A stretch of 64,000 bases of DNA from the NCBI GenBank assembly GCA_025642065.1, contig JAODUP010000103.1, positions 248,001-312,000 on the forward strand, written 5' to 3'. This DNA comes from Paralvinella palmiformis. Taxonomy: Eukaryota; Annelida; Polychaeta; Terebellida; Alvinellidae. Both the position numbers and the translations under genes were made by a program. The notes under the pieces were generated by a model. It ran no database searches. It saw only the letters and a program-made list of their open reading frames with translations, and was not told the origin of the DNA. Shown here piece after piece: positions 60,501 to 64,000 of the stretch; positions within the stretch are counted from its first letter, which is position 1; every line of letters starts with the position of its first letter.

Positions 60501-62429
60501 AAGTTCTGTGCTCGGCGCGGATTCAATGCTACGTGGTCCAAAATTCATTTGGAACCCAGTTGACAAAGTCTATCAGAGCCAGGCAAATAATCCAGTGAAG
60601 TTTGTTGAGTTCAGATGTGAGGCTGATGCCAATCCCTATTCATCGTACATTTGGTACCGAAAACGTCAAACCGAATTGATAGAGCTGAGTCCTACCAATG
60701 AGCAGAAGTTCACGATCACAAATGGACGTCTTGTGATTCATAATCCAAAAGACACGGAAGACAATGGAGAATATTACTGTAAAGCTACAAATACTATTGG
60801 TTCCGTACTGAGTACATCAGCTACGCTGAGGTTTGGATGTGAGTATCCTTAAAATCATTGGTTTTAGTAGGTAGGGCGTATTGCATGGCATGTATTAAGC
60901 TGAAAAGGTGCCATTAAAGTCTAGTGTTGTTTTATATCACACATGTGATAGAAAAGAACACTAGCCCGTAATGGAATAGTTCAGGTGTGCAGAAAAGGTA
61001 GAAATGATAAAAACCTAATATAAAATCTATTAAAAATTTACTGCCCAAAAGTGTGGTTAAGTATGATCATTTGAAAATGACTTTATAAAGTGGGAGTTGT
61101 TGATAATTGGGGTATTTGAACTGAAAAGAACTGAAACTGTTTTTGGAGATGCTTGTTGCCAATTTGTTAATCAGTGTTCAGAGAATTACAATTAAGAGAT
61201 TTATCTATTTATGTTAGTGTATTCACTAAAGACTGTTCTAATTAAATATAAAGATATAAACAACATATAGTGAAGTGAAGTTAATATAAAATTGTTGACG
61301 GGATAACCACAAAAAAATCTTTTAATAAAAATAATGTTGAACATAGCGACAACAATTCTGATTTCATTAAATATCTAAAAATAAGTGTTGCTTTTTTGGC
61401 AAACTGTGTAACTTTAAATATTGTTTACTTGTTAAATTTGTAGATTTACTAGTGTACTTTAAGTTCTGATTTGAATTTTTCAATAATATTCACAGGATAG
61501 CTTCAGAATCTTGGTTTAATTATTCTGAACTGACTTGAGCAAGAGTGGTTTTATTTACTGCTTAAGGTTTTATTTACTGTTTAATGACATATAGACTTGG
61601 CTCACAGGTGACATCATAAAAAAGATTTCCATTTATTTCCTTTCAGATCTGAATGCTTTCTCAGACACAGCCAGAGAACAGGTTGAAGTCGATGCCCACA
61701 AAGGGATTGGCATTGACTGTAATCCTCCCAAAACTGGATATGAAAGTAAGATTGGTTTTATTTCCACATCACACGCCGTCTAGTGTTGAGAGTTTAGAAT
61801 TTGCCCCCTTGTGTCCTTCATTATTTTTGTTATAGTAGATGACCAAAACAAGGAGAGCCTTTTAAGTAGGGAATAGAGTAGATGACCCCTTACAAAAAGT
61901 AAGCAGCGGCTCACCTGTAGCAGCCTGCTTTGCTGGAGGGGGGTAGGGAGGGGGCTGACCGTGGGGTAATGGTAGTCACACTAACGCAGTAGTTCAGCTT
62001 CATATTGTAATTTTTTTAGTTTTCATTAATTTCTGGGTGATGTTTCAGTGGAGAAATGAAGTTTTGCAATATAACCCAACTTTTAACTTGAATTGACATT
62101 CAATTTAAGCAGAAATGGTTACACTCATTTCTATTTTGTTCAAGATCCAGTCGTCTTCTGACTCGAATAGATTTCATTGGCCTTTATTTGTTGACCATTT
62201 TGGTTTATCTTCTTTCAAACAGCTCTATCATTCTCATGGTACAAAGATCAATTCAGAAATTTTATCTTCACGGACCGCAAGCCACACATCTTCATATCCA
62301 GAGATGGCAAGCTTTACTTCTCTACTGCTACATTAGACGATGTTGGTTCCTACACCTGCGCCATTGCTGTGCCGGGCGTAGCTGTTGGTAAACACAGTAT
62401 GCCGATCAAGCTGAATGTCAGGCAATCAT
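56199..62429 (+). CDS. Contactin-like cell-adhesion protein, N-terminal part (C-type lectin domain + Ig1 + Ig2), runs off the window
   Basis: Secreted/GPI-type neural or epithelial adhesion protein. Contactins usually have six Ig and four fibronectin-III domains, and several invertebrate forms (e.g. Drosophila Contactin, a septate-junction component) begin with a C-type lectin domain, as here. Exons: 56199-56262, 56781-56872, 58134-58219, 58912-59195, 60494-60838, 61647-61745, 62223-62429, the last ending in phase 1. The signal peptide is MFVLVVVLVHLSLSAA. The lectin domain runs from CPSPWFGHIDKCYRFGF through LVSINTREEHDFIANWL to RSYICEI. Ig1 has FRCEAD, IWYRKR and DNGEYYCKA; Ig2 has GIDCNP, FSWYKD and DVGSYTCA. 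The usual Ca2+/sugar motifs (EPN/QPD, WND) are not evident. The exon begins at acceptor 56161-56162, so a 5'UTR exon lies upstream. The gene identity is clear in type; the orthologue symbol is not assigned. Confidence 0.88.
57539..57589. repeat. (CA)n(TA)n microsatellite, contactin intron 2
   Basis: A CA run followed by about 18 TA units. Confidence 0.9.
58233..58515. mobile_element. hAT-like MITE, third copy, in contactin intron 3
   Basis: The left end cagacataggttcaattcct and right end taccccatgtctg match the termini of the 18411-18743 MITE. The interior shares tcttccatgacaatcctact and the ctacttggagtagg stretch. It starts 13 bp after the exon ending at 58219. Confidence 0.72.
59530..59733 (+). 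mobile_element. SINE family 1, intact with 12-bp target-site duplication
   Basis: The head gcttccgtggtctagtggta, B-box-like gtttgaatctc, body and (atc)n-rich tail follow the 13-kb copy. The flanks acaggacagggt at 59518-59529 and 59734-59745 are identical. It lies in contactin intron 4. Confidence 0.92.
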
Positions 62430-63328
62430 GTAAGTACAATTTCTTTTAATGTGTTGACTCTTTGTAAATAGTGAAATACTTGATATATTCTCTACTTCAA
62501 TGATAGGAAGTGTAATTTGTTATAACATAACTCTCTGGTAGTCCACTTTTATTTATGCTGATAAGGTGGCTATCAACCGGATTTGTAAACAAGGCACCAA
62601 GATTGCTAAAATAGATATTAACAAATATTGATCCGTTCATTGTTATGGTGTTAGCAAACACAATTGTAAATGTTCTGAATGTCTATATATCAGTTAAGGT
62701 ACTCTCGATGTGTACAAGAATGCCTACTGCAAATACTCACATATTAGTCGACCCGGCAGATAAGTCGAGGTCAAGTTTTGACCCCATAATTCTTTCCTGA
62801 GGCATATGCTCACCATATAGGATGAGGTCAACTTCTGAAGTTTTGGCTTGATAGGATTAAAATCCCTCAAAATCGGAATCATCGTCGTCATCTGTGAAAA
62901 AGCTGGCCCAGTGTTAATCCAGAATCTGAATTGTAGCCAGAGAATAATCATAGTAATCACCATAGCCACCACTGTCTGCCACATCCTCAGTTTCGGCAGC
63001 ACATTCCCCAAGAAAATCTTCATACTGGGTATTCCATCCATCTTATTAGATATGCCACACTTTAAGAAGGGAATATGCTCACATGCTGTATTCACCCACC
63101 CCAAGGACCAGGAGAATTGATGGTTTCTTTAGATTACCAGCAACTGTTTGTGGTTTATCGTCCTCTGTCATCCAATCATTACTTACTTTGACACATTTCA
63201 ACATTAAACGGCTTGTTATGGCATACATCCAATGGCCGAAGTAGTCATCTTAATAAGAATTTCACTTTCATTTCAAACTCATGATGTTGGCAAGTGCATC
63301 ATAAATATAACAAGTTCTTCACTGGCAG

Positions 63329-63376
<48 letters not shown>

Positions 63377-64000
63377 CTCCTAAGGTTCACAAAAAGATTG
63401 AAATCTGTTCACTACTACCTTTGATTTCTATTTCTAATCACTTTGATGTTATAATTAATAAACAAACTTGTCACAACAAATACACCTGATTGTAACTTCA
63501 ACTGCGAAGTGTTATTAATTAATTGTTTCATGGCAACTTGCAAGCAAGGTTTGCAATGTGAGCAGTGATTTCTATTTTATCACTGGTCATCCAGAGGTAC
63601 TGGTTAGGCAACAGGGCATGACTATTAAGTATTATTACATAAATACCGGCATGGTTGGGAAATAAAAATAACAGTTTGGTGAAAATTAATAGTTATTTAT
63701 TGAATAATAATGGATTAGTAGGCAGCGATGTGATGATTTTGTTCTGACTCTGGATCTTATTGGGTTCAATCCTATGGTGTTGTGTGTCAAGGATGGCCCA
63801 AAACATTTTTCCTTCAGCTGGTAGGAAATATGACGCCTGTATAAGTCGAGGTGCTTCTGGGAACACCCTTCCCTCCCCCCAAAAATTGACTTAACCACAA
63901 GTATTTACTGTATATTATTACTCGTCAATAAAGGGTATGTTCATGTCTATATCTAACTCCCTCATGTCGGCATCTCAATAGCCTTTCTGGTACTGCGGTT
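62430..64000. other. Contactin intron 7 (partial) at the window edge
   Basis: No further Ig exon is visible after the donor at 62430. Apart from the pogo-type remnant and its (TA)n tract, the sequence is AT-rich and unremarkable. Later exons of the contactin gene must lie beyond the window. Confidence 0.55.
62727..63912 (-). mobile_element. pogo/Tigger-type DNA transposon remnant with transposase C-terminus
   Basis: The ends actgcaaatactcacatatt (left) and the complement of ...caagtatttactgta (right, about 63890-63912) form a degraded inverted repeat with a shared 'agtcgac/aagtcga' motif, typical of Tigger-like termini. The minus strand near 63070-63030 reads FLKCGISNKMDG, the conserved 'KKCGISN..DG' end of pogo/jerky-type transposases. 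The next frames are acidic (D/E-rich), as usual for that tail. A (TA)n tract (63331-63374) splits the remnant. Not functional. It lies in the intron after contactin Ig2. Confidence 0.6.

Noticed and set aside
1..64000. CRISPR arrays, prokaryotic operons or phage-like modules
   Set aside because: The sequence is clearly eukaryotic (spliced genes, SINEs, LINEs); the tandem repeats present are microsatellites or short local duplications without spacer structure.

Overview
The window is AT-rich animal genomic DNA. Its genes have many exons bounded by GT/AG splice sites, its introns are full of (TA)n, (CA)n and (GT)n microsatellites, and tRNA-derived SINEs, decayed LINEs and small DNA transposons fill most of the non-coding space. 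The gene set is metazoan. A contactin that opens with a C-type lectin domain (as in Drosophila Contactin) and DEG/ENaC channel genes point to an invertebrate. The repeat style resembles molluscs and other lophotrochozoans, but that placement is an inference from general knowledge, not a search.

Layout. 1-5.1 kb: intergenic, with a broken LINE, a GTGGCCCAC-rich repeat, a 122-bp imperfect palindrome and a second LINE fragment. 5.18-10.78 kb (+): RFT1, 14 coding exons, 538 codons, complete. 10.8-16.4 kb: intergenic, with a LINE reverse-transcriptase fragment, a young SINE with target-site duplications and a pogo/Tigger-like element. 16.47-44.51 kb (+): Integrator subunit 13 (INTS13/Asunder), 17 coding exons, 706 codons. 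Its 13.2-kb fourth intron holds two essentially intronless DEG/ENaC sodium-channel genes on the minus strand (21.87-23.61 kb, with one frameshift; 29.36-31.04 kb, intact and strikingly GC-rich). 44.5-56.2 kb: intergenic, containing a pseudogene of an unrecognised multicopy family, a Tc1/mariner element inserted in a (TA)n tract, and two related hAT-like elements. 56.2 kb to the window edge (+): the 5' part of a contactin-like cell-adhesion gene (signal peptide, C-type lectin domain, Ig1, Ig2), continuing off the window; a pogo-type transposase remnant lies in its last visible intron.

The three plus-strand genes have unrelated roles: ER glycolipid assembly (RFT1), nuclear RNA processing and transcription (INTS13), and cell-surface adhesion (contactin). 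No operon-like linkage is seen. The nested DEG/ENaC pair is the most unusual gene arrangement. Exon boundaries were set by hand from splice sites, reading phase and remembered family sequence. In all three multi-exon genes the phases close exactly, and the lengths of RFT1 and INTS13 match the human proteins closely (538 versus about 541, and 706 versus about 706).
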